DNA of 64,000 nucleotides from contig JAACJM010000074.1 in NCBI GenBank assembly GCA_013368315.1, positions 248,001 to 312,000 of the forward strand. The letters are read 5' to 3'. Source of the stretch: Tetrapyrgos nigripes. Taxonomy: Eukaryota; Basidiomycota; Agaricomycetes; Agaricales; Campanellaceae. The position numbers were made by a program, and so were the translations under genes. Positions 45,601 to 58,114 of this stretch are shown piece by piece. A model generated the notes under the pieces. The model made no database searches. It was not told the DNA's origin and saw only the letters and a list, made by a program, of their open reading frames with translations. Within the stretch, counting starts at the first letter, position 1. The number at the start of each line of letters is the position of its first letter.

Positions 45601-48600
45601 AGTGCCTTGCAAAATACGAGGAATCGAATACCGACTCGTCTTCAGGTTGCACGAGTTGTCCATAGACATTGGAGACAATTGGAATCGTTGGAGGACATAT
45701 GGAAATCTGCTCAGCAACCCGAGTCAGATTGTCGAGAAGAGGATTCATGGCGGTGCTGTGGTAGCCAAAAGGTACCGAAAGAATAGTGGACTTGCAGAGT
45801 TTCTGCTCGTCCAAATACTCCTTCAGCTTCCTCAACAATGATTTTGGACCAGAAACAACTGAGTCGGTGGGGCTGTTGATGCACGATACCGTGATGTCTG
45901 AGAAACCATTCTCCCGCATCACTTGCTGGATTTGAGATGAGCTCATCGCAATAGCCATCATGGACGTCGTCTCGATAGCGCATTTCTGCACCATGAAACG
46001 AACCCGACTAGCAACGATCGTGAGAGCATCCTCTACACTGAGTACACCTGCGATCACTAGAGCGGCGTACTCTCCAAGGCTATAAAAATAAATTAGTTAC
46101 GACTGAAAGCTGTAGTACACAGAACCGGTGCATAACTCACCTATGCCCAACTACTGCAGCTGGTACAAGTCCCCACGATATCCACAGCTTCGCCATACCA
46201 TATTCCAGAGCAAATATCGCCGCCTGATAAGCCTCAAATTCCTCTGGTGCGCTCAATCCGCTACTTTCACCGCCGGACGTCAAGATCGACAAGACCCCAG
46301 GAAATCCCTTCTTCGTCAAAAAGACATGGCATTCGTCAATCACTTGCTTGAAGGCAGTGCACGTCTCATACAGAGCGCGTCCCATGCCTAGATACTGTGA
46401 GCCTTGGCCAGAGAAGACGAAAATGACCTTGGCTGGCTCTTCCTTCTGCTGTATCTCGTGAATGGAAGCATCCCGGAGCTTCCGAACGAGGTCATCCCGA
46501 GAGTCGACCGTGACGCAGAGACGGTGAGAATAAATCTGTCTCCTGGCTGTAGTGGTATAGGCAATGTCTGCCAGACGAAGACTGCTGGACTCGGGAGAGA
46601 TGAGCCATTCAATGAATCGGGTCCGGAGATCTAGGAGAGCGTTCTCGGTTTTAGCCGAAAATCCAAAAAACCAAGTCCAAGTTGGCATCGACAGAAGGAA
46701 AAGAGATGAATTCCTCGACGACAGCTGCAGCATTAGAACCGGCAGCGCCGAAGTTGTTGAGAAGAGCCATCCTGCTCTGCCCGTCGCGAGGAGTCCAGGG
46801 AGTCTGTGTGGTAGCAATGCGAGTGTGATCCACGTCTAGAGGATGTATCCGCGGATTCAGAGTCTGCAAAGAGATTTGGCGAGGAATGACTTTATGACGG
46901 AACATCAACAACAGCTTCGCAAGCCCTGCAGCGCCCGACGCGGCTTCCAAATGGCCGATATTGGCTTTGATAGACATTATGTGCAAGGGGTTCTGAGCTT
47001 TACGCTGACGGCAGAGCACTTTTCGAAGACTTTCCATCTCCACTGGATCACCCGCCTGAGTTCCTGTGCCATGAGCTTCAACAACATCGATGCGCCCAGC
47101 GGATATTCCTGTCCTCTCCAACAGACGTTCAAATAACGCAGTCTGAGTGGCTGCGTGCGGGTGTGTGATCGAATGCGCGGTCCCGCTCTGATTGACTTCC
47201 ACGCCCCGAATGACGCCAAGTATATTGTCGTTCTCAGTTATGGCATCATCAAGCCTTTTCAGGACGAACAAGCCACAGCCTTCGGAACGACTATACCCAT
47301 CGGCTGAGGCATCGAAAGGTTTGCACTGGCCAGTAGGAGAGAGGAAATGCCCACGGTCCAGACCAAGGAACATCTATCAGAGAGGAATAATAAACGAAAG
47401 GAATTAGGTTGGATTAAAAGCCATCAACGACAGAGTACTTACATCTGGACTAGAGGAAATGTTAGCTCCGCCAACAATCGCAGCATTGCAATCGTGGTTC
47501 ATCAGAGCTCTCGCGCCCTGGTAGATGGCCACCATAGAGGATGAACAGGCAGTGTCGACGACAGCCGAAGGGCCACTCCATTGCATCGCATATGATATCC
47601 GCCCACTGAGGAATGCTTTGAGGGTACCTAAAAGAAAATCAAGGTTGGTACATGGTGTAATAATAGACGAATGAGCCGTACCTGTGCTGTAGTAAACATC
47701 TATATCATCGCGTAGGTTCTGAATATAGTCGTGAGTTGCGACCCCGATAAAGCATCCAAATGTGTCCCGACGGAAAGAGAGAGTAGAATCAGGAACATAT
47801 CCAGCGTCCTCCAATGCCTCGTAAGCGGTCTGAAGGAGGATCCTCTGTTGTGGGTCCATGCTTCTCGCCTCACGAGGAGAAATCTTGAAGAACTGGTTAT
47901 CAAACTCGTCGACTCCATCAATGAAGTTGCCAGTATGGGCCTTCATAGTGCGTTTGGGGTTCAACGGGTTTGTGGGATCGTAATCTGAGATTTGGAAACG
48001 GTGCTCCGGAATCTAAAAGCAGAAATTAAGGTTAGCGTTGCCTATGAAAAGCGATGCTTAAGTTGATAATCACCTCTGCGACAGTGTTGATCCCATTCTC
48101 GAGAACTTCCCACAATTTGGTCGTGTTGGGTGCGCCTGGCATGTTAACCGCCATCCCAACGATAGCAATAGCGTTTGCGGGAGTGGTTTCAGCTACCAAG
48201 TTGGACTTGGTTGAAATGTCAATAATGGAAGTATGCCCTTTGGGGAAAGATTTCTCCATGCTACGGACAATGCCATTACCGGGCCCGAAGTTGATGAAAG
48301 TTATGGGCTGCGCCGCATTAGATAGCGATGTCGAGTGAACCAGGGATGAGATGACTCGGTCCCAATTGACTGGTTCAACGACGACCATGTTGATCACGGA
48401 CTCGATGAGAGAAGTCGAATTGTTGCAAGAAGGATCGAGCAGCTCCCCGGTGAAGCTCGATCTGATGGGTATCCTCATGTCGGAGAAATCTGGGAATGAT
48501 ACGCTGCGACGCTGAACATCAGCTAGAATCTCGTTACGAAGTGCGTCGGCATGGATGGGGGAATGATACAATGTGTTTATCTTCGTTGGGTGAACTGTGA

Positions 48601-49381
48601 CGTCCGAGTCAGTCTGGCGGGAAGCGAACTGTGCAAGGATATCAGGTCGTCCAGACACTGTGACTGAGGATTCGTCCATGATAGCCGTGACGTAGATGGG
48701 AGATAGAGGGTTGACCTGGCGAAGGAGATCATTAATCATAACTCGAAAAAGGGAATCAAAGAAGTCGAGGCTTACGGAATTAAATTTCTCAACGGCTTCT
48801 TCTGCAGCCTCTCGGTTCATCCCGATGAAAGCAAAGCTCCAAGGAAGAGAGCCGATGTTCTCGAATGGGATCGGTTCAAGTTCCGAACGACGGTAGAGCT
48901 GGGCACGTATGCCAATCCATAAGACGAGACGGTATGCCTCGACGGCTCGGGAAACGAAGCTCGCCTTTGTGTATGAAGTAGAAACGACTACAGCGGGAAT
49001 AATTCCCGAGGAGAACCCAAGAATTTCGGCGTGTCTGGGAAGGTCTGAAGAATCCACGTAGGCTAGGTAACGTAGAGACTGGATAAGAAAGAGCGTAGAG
49101 CCAGAGAGAACACTATTGTGTGTGTATCGTTGGGTCGTAGCTTGGAGGAGGGAGAGAGGGGATTGGAAGTCATCCAAGTCCACATCTATGCCCTTCCGGA
49201 TGGCAGGAGCGAGAGAGGAGATTTCGGTATGGAAGGCGTTGAAGCAGGAGTGGAGTAGAGTTGAACCAGAAATTGTCTCGGCATCGTGAACTGCTAATTC
49301 ACGCGTCGATGACTTATCTGCGGCGGCATTCCCTTGCCCAGAGAAGAAAGGCACGTCCAGAACAGGGACGCTGGAGGGCAT
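42685..49381 (-). CDS. Non-reducing polyketide synthase SAT-KS-AT-PT-ACP-ACP-TE
   Basis: This is a large iterative type I PKS of the orsellinic-acid-synthase type. From the start at 49381 the domains are: SAT (to about 48240; [10 protein letters not shown] at the usual GxCxG nucleophile site, with YHSPIHA), KS (from [48 protein letters not shown]), AT ([22 protein letters not shown] across an intron near 46110), PT ([20 protein letters not shown] and [10 protein letters not shown]), two ACPs ([24 protein letters not shown]) and TE ([21 protein letters not shown]). Acetyl- and malonyl-CoA would give an aromatic acid released by the TE. There are five short introns. The only fault is one extra base in the A6 run at 46665-46670 between KS and AT, which shifts the frame. 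No tailoring enzyme adjoins it. Confidence 0.94.
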
Positions 49382-51688
49382 AAGGTAGTTGTAACGTGGC
49401 TCTGTAGCAGGGATAGGGAAAAGATTTAGTGTTTGGAGTGATGTAAGCTGGGCATGCCATCTGAGCTTTATAGCTTAGACACAAAGTAGTCCGACGCAAA
49501 CTGAGTCAAGAAGAGAAGCACTAAAATGGCAAGTGTAATAGCATACTTGCGCAGATCGTACCGACGTGAACAGCGGAAACAATGCACCAACTTACCAAAC
49601 TCTCAATGTCTTGTTGTGTTTTCAATATCTGTAGAGTTTAGAATTGATACAGGACTGTAAGTCGTAAGTCCGCTGATGGAAAGGCTGTTGGGCGGACCCT
49701 CACTGCTTTGACCTCCACGTTGACGTGTATCATTCGGGACCTGATGTCCTTCCAAATCCAAATCCTGAAACGATCCCCGAAGATATTCTTACACGGAGTA
49801 GCTGAGCAGAAGCTCCATAAGAACCGGATGCGATTTTGGGACGGATATGTTGAGGTACAGGAAGGCCGACTTATTTGGCCTTATTTGAGAGTTAGTCAGA
49901 GTGATTAGAACAAGTAAATTAGCCGACTACGTTATTCTATTGGACACGAGTCACGTTTCACCGTTTGATGTCAACCAACGAACCCTCTCATCTCAACCAC
50001 TTTCGAGTCTCCGTTGTTAGTGGTACCGATGACGCCAACTGTCAGGACGGGCCGCTCTAATTTTTTGACAATTTTTACAGCTCTGCGAAAGCTGTATAAG
50101 TCAAGTCGAGTCAGCCAGGTTCTCCAGCGCTATGGCGATGCAAGTCAAGTCATTTTCTTTTTCTCACTTAACACTTAGGTTTCGCTTCAGCCATCTGCGA
50201 GAAAGATGGAAATTTGTTGGAACAGCGCTGGCAGGTACATATGATGCGTACCTCGAAGAAGGTCCGGTTCCCCTTTAGATATCTTTGGTGTACGATGATA
50301 CTGATGTCGGTCGCAGGAACACAGGATGCAGACCGTAGTCAATCGGGTATTGAACTCTAACAAACTCGGAATAGTCTCAGGCGGACTCTAGTGCTACTAC
50401 TCTTCAATGAACCTGTGGTCAGCGATTGATGTGAGGCTGTTCATTGCTTGTTGGTCGGGGAGTTACAGAGATGTCGCGTCAAAAATGTCTTTCAGCTATA
50501 CGCTTGCACTACTGATCATCCATATCATCTTACACTGGTACTACGTTGCACGTGCTATCACATAGCGTCTACTGTAGCCTTGCTTAATTGAGCAGTAGCG
50601 CTGAAATCTCTATGGGTCCTTTTCGGGTATCGAGCTTTAGTCTCAATTGCCTTGCACTAATAGTTGCAATCATTGCTCAGCTCAACAAATCATATGCAGT
50701 GTTGATAATGAATTGTTTTGAGAGCTGTATCGCAGACAAGACAACCCATCCCGAATTACTGAGTTAGCACTGAGGCTTGATCTTCGTACTACTAGACTCT
50801 CAGCGAAAGACATTGATAACAGCATCGCATTAGAACTTTCCATTCGTATCACAAGCCATTTTAGAGTGATACACAGCTCGTGCAATGATCCTAATCCTTG
50901 CGTCCTGGTTGTACCAAAATGCGTTCCTTATCTTGAATTCTCACCGAGGACGTAGTCTACATACGTTCCAAAACGAACACATACAGCAGGAGATTTTATT
51001 TTACCTCCACTTCCCGTCGTTTTCGAAGCCACCCACATACTCAGCCCCGTGAAGATACCCTGATACCACTTAGCATGGACGCGCTAATACCTGCACGATC
51101 CCCCTCTCAACACGCCTTCTATGGCAATTGCGTTGCGATCTTCAACATTATGGATCTACTAGAAGTCAGGACAGTGCACGCACATATGTCTAGACTCTAG
51201 ACTCTAGCAATACATCGTGATCCCTAGCCCTGGGGTTCTAAATTGACTTCTGCCACGAACGCTAACGCACTAATGCTTGTGGTGTAGATTCTGCAGATCC
51301 TCAGTACGTGTCCCGGTGAATGACCCGACTCTCAGGGTGGTACACGGTACCACGATCTCCAAGCCACAAATGGGCATTAATACTCCTTGCTATAGTAAGT
51401 CGCATTTCCAATAAACAAAGTACACTGTCCTACTACCTAGAGCTTGTCTAGAGCTTAGGCAAGGGTACAAACTTACCTGACACGATGCAGTGACATGATG
51501 CGTTCGGGAGCTTCGAGTCAAAATTCGACGTCGACGTTGAGCAAGCAAGAATGATTTAACAAAAACTTGTTGGTACCTGCCAAGCTAGAGATAAGGGGCG
51601 CAGTGGCACCGATTGTCAAGGGGGGCCTGAGACTTCTGCCAGTGAGAGAAAATTCGATGCACGCGTACCCAGAGATCGGTCCGTGGGC
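49382..51688. other. Intergenic region upstream of the PKS
   Basis: 2.3 kb without a supportable gene. It contains the PKS promoter. The longest frames (66-67 codons at 49708-49908 and 50682-50885) show no domain. I see no repeat structure. Confidence 0.4.
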
Positions 51689-52913
51689 CCTAAGGCGCCC
51701 CAGTCAAAAACGACGCCGGCCACAACCGACTATAAACGACCACTTCTGAAAATCTGAAGAAAATTCGCTCCTGCCAACCATTTCGGACGTGGCCAGAAAG
51801 GCGTCGGAAAATGACCGTATACCGGATTTGTTTCTGGCCATTTCTGGCCGCGTCCGGGCAAAAAGTCGAGGATGTGTCGACGACGCCTTTCGGACCAGGC
51901 CAGATATAGTCAGATAGTGTCAGAAATCATCAGAAATCATCTACTTTTATTCCATTTCGTACTATTGTACATCCTTTCAACTAAAGTAAGCTATACGACG
52001 CCTTCTGACACCTGCCGACGCTGTCCCATCTAAGAAGTTGAATGTCCCTGAGCCAGAACGAATGAACTGAAACAAACGAGTTAGCAACGCAAAGTAACTG
52101 CAAGAGACCAGGGAAATGTACCTTCGGTGACTCTGCGAGTCTGCCGTCAATCCGCCAATCACGAGTGCGTATACTGAAGGACATGCACGTCGTGACCTTC
52201 GCATAACTACAAGGTCAAAAGAGAAACTGAGCAGAGATACGCGTTGAGAGCAGACACACAATTACCTCAAATTTAAAACGACACGCATATACACCGCTCG
52301 CTCGGGCTCCAAGAAAGGCAGAGGAAGGGATTTGAGCCAATGGTACGAGTGTCACCTAAGATGAAGGCACACCTGGAAACCCCTGGAAGATTCTAATTGT
52401 TCTCGCCCAGAATGGAACATCCCACTAACTCCATTCTACATGTTTGCGAGGGGCAACGGCGCAAAGTTTCGTGGTAATTCGTCGACGCGCTGATATGGTC
52501 GTTATCCAGTGAGAGGGTGTCACGACTCGCCATGCAGTGATCCGGTGGGGAGAATGGGGGAGAGGGGAGAGGATGCGAGAGAAAGGGGGATGGAGAAGGG
52601 AGGAGAGACGGGGGAGATGGTGGTGGTTGCGGCGAGAAAGTTTGGGGAGCCCATCGTTTATGTTGGGGCAGCGTGACGTCGATAGGCTTACTGACCTCAC
52701 AGAAAGAAATCTCTAAGTCTGCGTCGCACTCCGCGAGCTCGAGCAGGTCGACACGCGTTGACGTGTGTCATCAAAGCGTTGCTTCTGAGTGCCATCGGAA
52801 AATGTACAGAAAAATTGGAAATATCCAGAAATATCCAGAAAAATCTCGGACAAACTCAGAACTCAAACTTTCTCGTTGGAATTCCCTGGCGTCGTTTTTG
52901 ACTGGGGCCTAGG
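51689..52913. mobile_element. 1.2 kb inverted-repeat element (likely non-autonomous DNA transposon)
   Basis: The left end cctaaggcgccccagtcaaa continues aacgacgccgg (to 51719). It is mirrored by the right end, where the reverse strand reads cctaggccccagtcaaaaac then gacgccagg (52884-52913). The core cccagtcaaaaacgacgcc is identical in both arms. The inside has no gene-like frame; tctggccattt-type short repeats lie near the left end. Similar GGGCC(C)TA(A)G sequence abuts both ends, but I cannot fix an exact target duplication, so the superfamily stays open. Confidence 0.6.
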
Positions 52914-53735
52914 CGGACACGGTGCACGTGCCAAAGCTATTTACTGCGGGGTGCCAGCCTTCATTTCCATTCAGATTCTGCCCGAAACTTTAGTGCACAT
53001 GCCCACTGGCAAGCTTTATGATGTACACGCAAGGATGATAGACGCAGTCCAAGACTGCTTCCTTTATGCTTCCTTATACTTATGATAACAATTGAATGCG
53101 ATGTCCTCAGCTTGAGAAGCCTGGTAGATCGTTTCAAGTTAACGAACTCGATGGAACAGTCCACCCGGCTACATGTAAACACTGTTCACAGTTGATGAAT
53201 TGGTCTCCATAGATTCGTTATAAACATAGCTCATAGATCCAGGAAGGCTGATGAGTTCTCGAACTAACATCCCGCCTCGCAGCAGGATATCACCGAGAAT
53301 CAGATTTATGGTTTTTGCAAGGCGCGGTAATTAATCATTTCATTATAGCTTTTTCGTCAAATATTTTGCGAGGAGCTCCGAGCGGGTAGTTACCCCGCTT
53401 CAGGTTCTCCAAGAGTGATTGGTGGCGCTGCATGTTAATATTGCGGCTTTGTGTCGGTCTCGACTTGAACGGAGAAGTTGATTGGGTAGTATGTGAATGA
53501 TACACTGGGTAGGCCATAGGCTGGGCTGTACTATATTTCATTCTCCGTGCTGTGGTCAGCGGCATTGAGTTCGCGGCTTCGGATTCAAATCTCCATACCC
53601 TCGGGAATTATAGTCTGTGTTTGGCTGAATGAGTCAATGAATTCATCTATAATTGAATGAGCCACTGCTTATCTTGTGGAAGAAGGTCGGAGGCTACATA
53701 CCAGAAGAGAAGTTTTGGAGTCTGGATCCGTCTTA

Positions 53736-53831
53736 CAGTGTATGACAAATTGATGTCACCCCGTGACCAGATCAAATTGAGTTTTTGAATTGAATCTGGT
53801 CACGGGGTGACATCAATTTTGTCATACACTG
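53736..53831. mobile_element. 96-bp foldback MITE, TA target (Tc1/mariner type)
   Basis: The tip cagtgtatgacaaa and inner part ttgatgtcaccccgtgacca are repeated inverted at the other end (tggtcacggggtgacatcaa, then ttttgtcatacactg). The loop is about 20 bp, and TA lies on both sides (53734-53735, 53832-53833). Arms of about 38 bp differ by one A/T in a homopolymer and otherwise match. TA duplication and CAGTG tips fit Tc1/mariner-derived MITEs. Near-identical arms mean recent origin or strong constraint. Confidence 0.85.
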
Positions 53832-54196
53832 TAGCTGCGAGGCACGTGAGACACGTGGCAATGAGTCAGCAATGAGCAAGTTCTTGTCAATGTCATCCCA
53901 ACTTGTTGACCACAACCACCATCTTTGCGACACATATTCAACCTCTGTATTTCTTAAAAATACTGGGAGAACACGCTGCTTATCTGTACCTCGATTCTCA
54001 TGGAATGTTTATCAGCTGACGTTGAGCACTCCCGCCCCCTTCCCCCAATTGAAAAGTTTTTCTTGGATACATACACTCCCAAAATGTGCCTGGTCAGGCG
54101 GGCAAAACCTATCATTCTTCCTTATTGCGAATATGTTTTAAGTAGGATGAGAACCTGGGCAATACTTTGGGGAGAACGCTTCCTTACTTCCGTCAA

Positions 54197-56682
54197 ATGT
54201 CCACCCCGCCAACTTCTCCAATAAAGGCCGAGAAGGAAGATGTTTCTATCGAGGAAAACGCACCTCAACACCGTCTTGACACCAGGCTCGATGATGAGCC
54301 TATCCCAGAACTCGGGACAGCTGAGAGAGAGTACGTCGAGAGGAAGCTCGTTCGAAAACTGGATACAAGAGTTCTACCTACAATCATACTGATCTATATT
54401 ATGAACTATATCGACGTGCGTGCTCTGGTTTTTTTTTCTCCCTCAGAACCTGACAAGTGGACTCTCCTTGATGTCGAGTACAGAGAACTGCGGTGACTAC
54501 TGCCAGGCTCCAGGGATTAGAAGAAGACCTTGGTCTCACAGATTTACACTACGAAGTGATCCTTTCGATTCTCTACGTCACGTACTGCCCGGCACAGATT
54601 CCTTCCAACATGTTGCTGAACTGGATTAAGCGGTATGCCCCTTTTTTGTTTGGATTCACTACATACTAAGTGCGTCTGGTCATGCAATTTTAGACCGTCT
54701 ATATACATTGGAGCGTGTGTGATGGCATGGGGACTTGTCAGTGCCCTCAGTGGAGCTACGCAAAACTACGGTGGAATACTCGCAACCAGGATGTTCATTG
54801 GTTTACCAGAGGCGGCTTTCTATCCTGGGAGTAAGTATCCTGTAGACAAGCTGATCCCTTATTCACTCCTTTCAATTTGCGATAGCTATCTACCTGCTTT
54901 CACGTTGGTATACGAAAAAGGAACTTGCGTTCCGCTCTGCTATTCTCTACGGTGGGCTGTTAACTTCAAATGCGTTCGGAGCGGTACGGCATCCTTTTAA
55001 TGCTGTGTTATCTGATTCTAATTTTGCACTACTTAGCTTTTGGCAGCGGGTATCCTCCACGGACTTGAGGGTGCCCGTGGAATCCGTGGATGGCGATGGT
55101 GAGCCCGAGTCCATTCCGGAAAACTTTTTGTCTATGTACTTGCCAGATGCCAGTCACGGTGGCTGTCACTCGGGCAGATGCTGACTTACCCTTAGGCTAT
55201 TCTACATTGAAGGTGCCATAACGATATTCGTTGGTCTTAATGCGATGTAAGTCTCACCGTTCCTTAGCTATCTTAAGTCTATAATAACTTTGCGCTGAAA
55301 TAGGTGGCTTCTACCGGACTACGTGGGCATTCGGATTCTCTTACACTGGTTATACTCCCTGATGGAATTTTAGCCCCCGAACACCCGTTGGATGTCACCT
55401 TTTGAGCGTCGACTTGCTCAAGCTCGATTGGCTGATGATGCTGGCGAGGCCGACAAGGATAATGACGCAGATTCGTAAGTACTCAACCTTTCGAAAGTGC
55501 TGTCTACTTGCTGAAAAGGTCGACATCGTTGGCTTTGGTACCTATTAGACCTCTGAAAGGCCTGTGGATGGCGCTCAAAGATCCCAAGGTTCTCCTCTTT
55601 TCAATCATGACCACGGCTCAATTACTTGGTCTAAGTTTTATCAATTTCTTCCCGACGTAAGTTCCTTTTCCATGTCCACACTCGTGTAGTGGTAACAATT
55701 GACGTTCATGTTTCTTGCCTATATAGCCTCACCGCAACTCTGAACCCCAACTTCTCTACAACCGTCGCTCTGCTACTCGCTGCGTATGTATTCTTAAGTC
55801 CTCGTATGTACATCATCCATCATCCATCATACTGAGCCTTCTCCCTCAGTCCGCCCTGGATCTTCGCAACAATCGTCTGCTCCGTAAATGCCTGGCACGC
55901 AGATCGTACAGGTGAACGTTACTTCCACATCGCCGGATGGTGGTGGGGTGTAATTGCTGGCTTTATCATCGGTCTGAGCACGATGAATACTGCTGGACGA
56001 TACGTTTCGATGTTTTTGATGGCTAGTGGGTATGCTGGTACGTCACGTGATCAAGCTGGCTGCCAGGTACATTCCTTGCAGTATACTGACTCGCACATGC
56101 ACAATAGGATTCGCAATGACACTCGTTTGGGTATCGAATGCTATTCCAAGGCCGCCTGCGTGAGTTCCTGCGTTCCTTCATTTGCGACACAGACTGAGAC
56201 CCGTTGATATTTCTCCTTGAACTCGTCAGGAAACGAGCCGCTGCGATTGGATTGGTCAACGGGATTGGAAACCTCGGGAATCTGTGAGACTGTGTTTTGT
56301 GACATGGCAACATCGTTTCGAATGATTCTCTCTTTCTGTACCACAGAATGGGTTCGTATACCTGGAAAGCAGAATGGGGACCTGAATACCACCAGTCTAT
56401 GGCGATATCTTTGGCTGCTTTGGTTATCAGTACTGTTCTTTCTCTGGGTAAGTACAACACGCTCTCCACCAATCCTCCAAACCAGGGCCTTTTTTTGATT
56501 TTCCTATTCATAACGTAGTCATCCGTCAACTCATCATTCGGGAGAACAAGAAATTGGACGAGGACGAGAGAGCTATCATGGAAAGGACTGATAGGCAGAG
56601 AGTCGAACAAGCTGCTATTCTGGAGGGTATTACTTTCGAACAGGCTATGGAAAGGAGGAAAGGGTTTAGGTATCTGTACTAA
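54197..56682 (+). CDS. MFS transporter, Dal5-like anion:cation symporter family
   Basis: This is a major facilitator protein of the fungal ACS branch (allantoate, nicotinate, vitamin or carboxylate uptake). The start at 54197 gives a long hydrophilic N-terminus (MSTPPTSPIKAEKEDVSIEE), then YVERKLVRKLDTRVLPTIIL and IYIMNYIDRT at TM1. Further exons give EVILSILYVTYCPAQIPSNM, GACVMAWGLVSALSGATQNY, ATRMFIGLPEAAFYPG, LLSRWYTKKELAFRSAILYG, FYIEGAITIFVGL, then a cytosolic loop (SPFERRLAQARLADDAGEAD). The second half gives LKGLWMALKDPKVLLFSIMT, VCSVNAWHADRTGERYFHIA, GFAMTLVWVSNAI, KRAAAIGLVNGIGNLGNL and GSYTWKAEWGPEYHQSMAIS. It ends GFRYLY at 56682. There are about twelve short introns and the frame is intact. 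The substrate is unknown. It lies about 4.8 kb upstream of the PKS start, divergently oriented. Confidence 0.92.
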
Positions 56683-58114
56683 TATAAGTATATGAAAGAA
56701 AGATGGAAAATGGCTGAACGATGTAGTCAATATTTACTGTTCCATAGTAAACGAACTGGACTGTACTGCTATCAATATACATATTCAATTATCCTGTACC
56801 AAAAATCTGTTCAAGCGATGGGTACCGTTGTTCTGATCGAGGCTGCAGGTCAGGAACCCAAAGGAGCAAGCCTGTGCAGTCGGCAAAAGTTGTAAACGTT
56901 GCATCGCATTCAACTTACCCCATAAGACTTTAGATTCTCCTTGATAGTTGCGAGGCGCCCAGTGCATTCAGATTCGTACCTATCTGGACTCGCTTCAAGT
57001 TAGGGTCCAGGAAGGACATCGCCTCAGACTGTCGTCGAGTCTTGTCCAGTCCAATGTTACTTACTGAGCGGGGTAAGGTAGTTCGCGTACTGGAACCGGT
57101 GGCTGGGCACATAAGGTCAACACATACGGATGGATATAAGTAAATGCTTTTGGAAAGATCAAAGAGTCACTGAATCCTCGGAAATGGTGGCTGCGGCTGC
57201 GTGTGATATGAATCATGCATACTTGAACGCTTTTAGAAAGTTGAAAGAGTTTCTGAAGCATTGGAGACGGCTGCCGAATGCATGACTCAACTGCTATAAT
57301 CTGGGATGACCTGTATCCGGAGGCGTAGCGCTCAAGAGCGCTCATCGTTGACTAGTTTTTGAAACTTGGAATATTCATCTCACTCAGAGAATAATAAGAA
57401 TATGAATATCTATAAAAGCTGTAGAATGTGTGATCTTCCAGAATACGATGTAGTGGGCTATAACGATGAGTCAGAGGTGTTGAAGCCAGGTTCATTAGTG
57501 CTTTAACGTTTTCTTGGAACATGTACTAGAAGATCATCGTAGTAGAGAATCTATCGTTTCAATGACCGCTGTTACTGAGGTTGAGAACTACAGTAGTATC
57601 ATGGTCAAAAGGCTGGTCTCTTTCGCAAAATACAGCATAAGAAAGTAGCACCATACAATTAAGAATAGAATATTAGTGAGAGATTGTAGATGTGAGCATA
57701 CCAAAAAGTACAAAACTCCGAAGAACGACGTTTCATGGCTGTAGGTACCCGAGTTCGAACCAGATACCGTCTGTGCTAGTGATATTGCAGCAATGTCATG
57801 TTAGACAGATGCGATAAGCAAGCAGTGTTAATAGTCTCCTCGTTCAATCGAACAAGGAAAAGGCCTGAGAAAAGCCTCAACGAGATAGAGGGAGGACAGG
57901 AGTATGCTGATTACTCCCATTCAATTAGATGGAAACAACCGACGGCACGTTCGCCGAACAGGAACCAATTTGCTATTTCAAGTTAGGAGCTATTTCGACT
58001 CGGTCTTATTCCTGTGAGACACGGTTGTAAGAGGGAGGCTGATACGCCTTCGATTTGTATGCAGCGGCAATAAAACCTTGGGGAATCAAATAAGCTCCAA
58101 AAAGGCGGATTATT
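56683..58114. other. Intergenic region
   Basis: 1.4 kb without a supported gene. A 94-codon minus-strand frame at 57061-57345 has no recognisable features. Part of 57940-58000 resembles 63795-63865 (see findings). Confidence 0.35.

Noticed and set aside
42685..56682. A full biosynthetic gene cluster around the PKS
   Set aside because: Only the PKS and a distant generic transporter are present. The left side is transposons and no P450, methyltransferase or oxidase adjoins it.
57750..57775. tRNA B-box-like gagttcgaacc
   Set aside because: No A-box at a proper distance and no acceptor or anticodon stem could be folded around it. A similar ggattcaaatc near 53580 failed for the same reason.
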